NCBI GenBank assembly: GCA_033558025.1
Contig: JAUCEF010000009.1
Location: 2,790,001-2,854,000, forward strand
From: Phytophthora sp. 'mugwort'
Taxonomy: Eukaryota > Oomycota > Peronosporomycetes > Peronosporales > Peronosporaceae
Reading direction: 5' to 3'
DNA: 64,000 nucleotides
In this document: piece after piece, positions 63,111 to 64,000 of the stretch
Position numbering within the stretch: the first letter of the stretch is position 1
How the letters are laid out: each line of letters opens with the position of its first letter
Notes under the pieces: generated by a model
The model's database searches: none
Told to the model about the DNA's origin: nothing
Seen by the model: the letters and a program-made list of their open reading frames with translations, nothing else
Position numbers and translations under genes: made by a program

Positions 63111-64000
63111 TATCACAGTTAGCAAGCGAGTTGTAGCTCCAGAGAGCACGGTTGGCACGAAGAAACACAATCATCTCGAAATGATCCGGAAGAAGAAGAC
63201 CGCGCTGTGACGCCATTACCAACTTGCACTGGGAGAAAAGCCCAGTTGCTGGTCGGGGGAATTAAACGCACAGTGTCCTGGTACGTAACCGTAGTGGCCA
63301 CGCACGGACGCTTCGCTTGGCGGAGAGCGACAGCGGCAAAGTTCTCCTTGGCGCGCTTCGTCGTTGTTGGCTGTACCGCTGGTAGCTCGAACCGACTAAT
63401 TGCCCGCTCATCGGCGGCTGAGCGACGCTGGTCACGAAGGAGCTTGACAACCGCATTCTCAAACTCTGGTGAGTGGACGAGGCGTGCGTCCGACTTCAAG
63501 TACACCGCCATCGACGAATCTTGGCCATCACGGCGTCGAAGAGCACACGCACATTCGCCAACGAGCCTTGCTCGCGCTGCAGCTGGACGCACACGCTGTC
63601 GAGTTCTTTTAACTGGCTGGTGAGCTGAACAATTTTCCGATGGGTGCTTGGGCGAAGAACCAGATCTTCTACACTGGAGACCATCTTCGCAGCACCCCGG
63701 ATCTCAAGGTATCGAGCGAGCATCTTGTACGTAGACGACCAGCGCGTGTGGTTTGCCTTCTTCGCCTTTAGCTCGGTATGTTTCATAAGCTGGGCGTGGT
63801 TGTTGGGCGTGTGGAGCTGAGCGCAGAGAGCTTGAACCTCGTCCACGATGTCCTTATGTTCGGCGATGAAGCGTGCCACGGCGAGGTTAAAGCGATGGCT
63901 CGCACATCAGACAAGGGGCACCGACAGACGAGTCGCAATCGCTTGGTTCGTGACACAGTTGTCCCCCACACCCAAAACTGGATCATGTCAACTCGCTTGT
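63111..64000 (-). pseudogene. hAT-like transposase fragment, 3' part, runs off the window
   Basis: The minus strand from the window edge reads CVTNQAIATRLSVPL, then, in the next frame, MARFIAEHKDIVDEVQALCA, LMKHTELKAKKANHTRWSST and YKMLARYLEIRGAAKM. This is the N-x-x-T-R-W-S-S-T block of hAT transposases. After a frame change near 63520, YLKSDARLVHSPEFENAVVK and FAAVALRQAKRPCVATTVTY follow. RLIPPTSN near 63255 begins the C-terminal dimerisation segment, and the last part (LLLPDHFEMIVFLRANRALW) is in yet another frame to about 63115. The 5' half is outside the window. Confidence 0.7.

Noticed and set aside
1..64000. CRISPR arrays, rRNA, secreted RXLR or CRN effector genes
   Set aside because: No regularly spaced repeats or rRNA-like sequence were seen. 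No frame has a signal peptide followed by RXLR or LFLAK-type motifs.

Overview
The window looks like nuclear DNA of an oomycete, most like Phytophthora. Its genes are compact, with no intron or a few short GT-AG introns (about 40 to 95 bases). They sit very close together: convergent gaps are 9, 71 and 73 bases, and one divergent gap is 140 bases. Several start sites carry a TCATT-type initiator. Gene-dense blocks alternate with heavily decayed transposable elements. Assignments rest on motifs read by eye; no database search was run.

Layout. 1-17,348 is a graveyard of nested elements. It holds Ty3/gypsy gag-protease and integrase remnants, and a Ty1/copia pol remnant split by a piggyBac-type element (2,440-5,612). 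A pogo/Tigger-type element (9,121-11,712) has clear inverted ends and TA flanks. A second pogo/Tigger-type element (12,142-13,928) is nested in a carrier with about 230-base terminal inverted repeats (11,764-14,384). 17,349-26,272 is a gene block: an arrestin-fold protein, a bZIP factor with an unusual basic region, a Pus9/RIB2-like pseudouridine synthase, and a large ankyrin plus tandem-kinase gene carrying two single-base frameshifts. 26,509-43,000 is again element-rich. A copia LTR retrotransposon (26,922-32,326) splits an older host gene. It is followed by an internally deleted gypsy element (33,409 to about 38,300), a minus-strand hAT/copia mosaic, a short element with inverted ends, and a copia gag fragment. 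43,216-62,613 is the main gene block: kynurenine/glutamine aminotransferase, a very large FANCM-type helicase, an ELMO-domain protein, an ITFG2-like protein, pyrroline-5-carboxylate reductase, an SR splicing factor, MOCS1A/MoaA and XPC/Rad4. 63,110-64,000 is a hAT transposase fragment running off the window.

How the genes relate. There are no operons. Two genes belong to DNA repair (FANCM-like fork/crosslink helicase; XPC/Rad4 lesion recognition), two to amino-acid metabolism with likely mitochondrial targeting (aminotransferase, P5C reductase), two to RNA (pseudouridine synthase, SR protein) and one to molybdenum cofactor synthesis. Signalling is represented by the ankyrin-kinase, the ELMO protein and the ITFG2-like protein, a KICSTOR subunit in animals.

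The most unusual item is the 2,166-residue FANCM-like gene. It keeps the helicase, a degenerate ERCC4-type region and tandem helix-hairpin-helix layout of FANCM. It adds an N-terminal RanBP2 zinc finger and, in the middle, a PHD-knuckle-PHD histone-reader module of the BRPF/JADE type.
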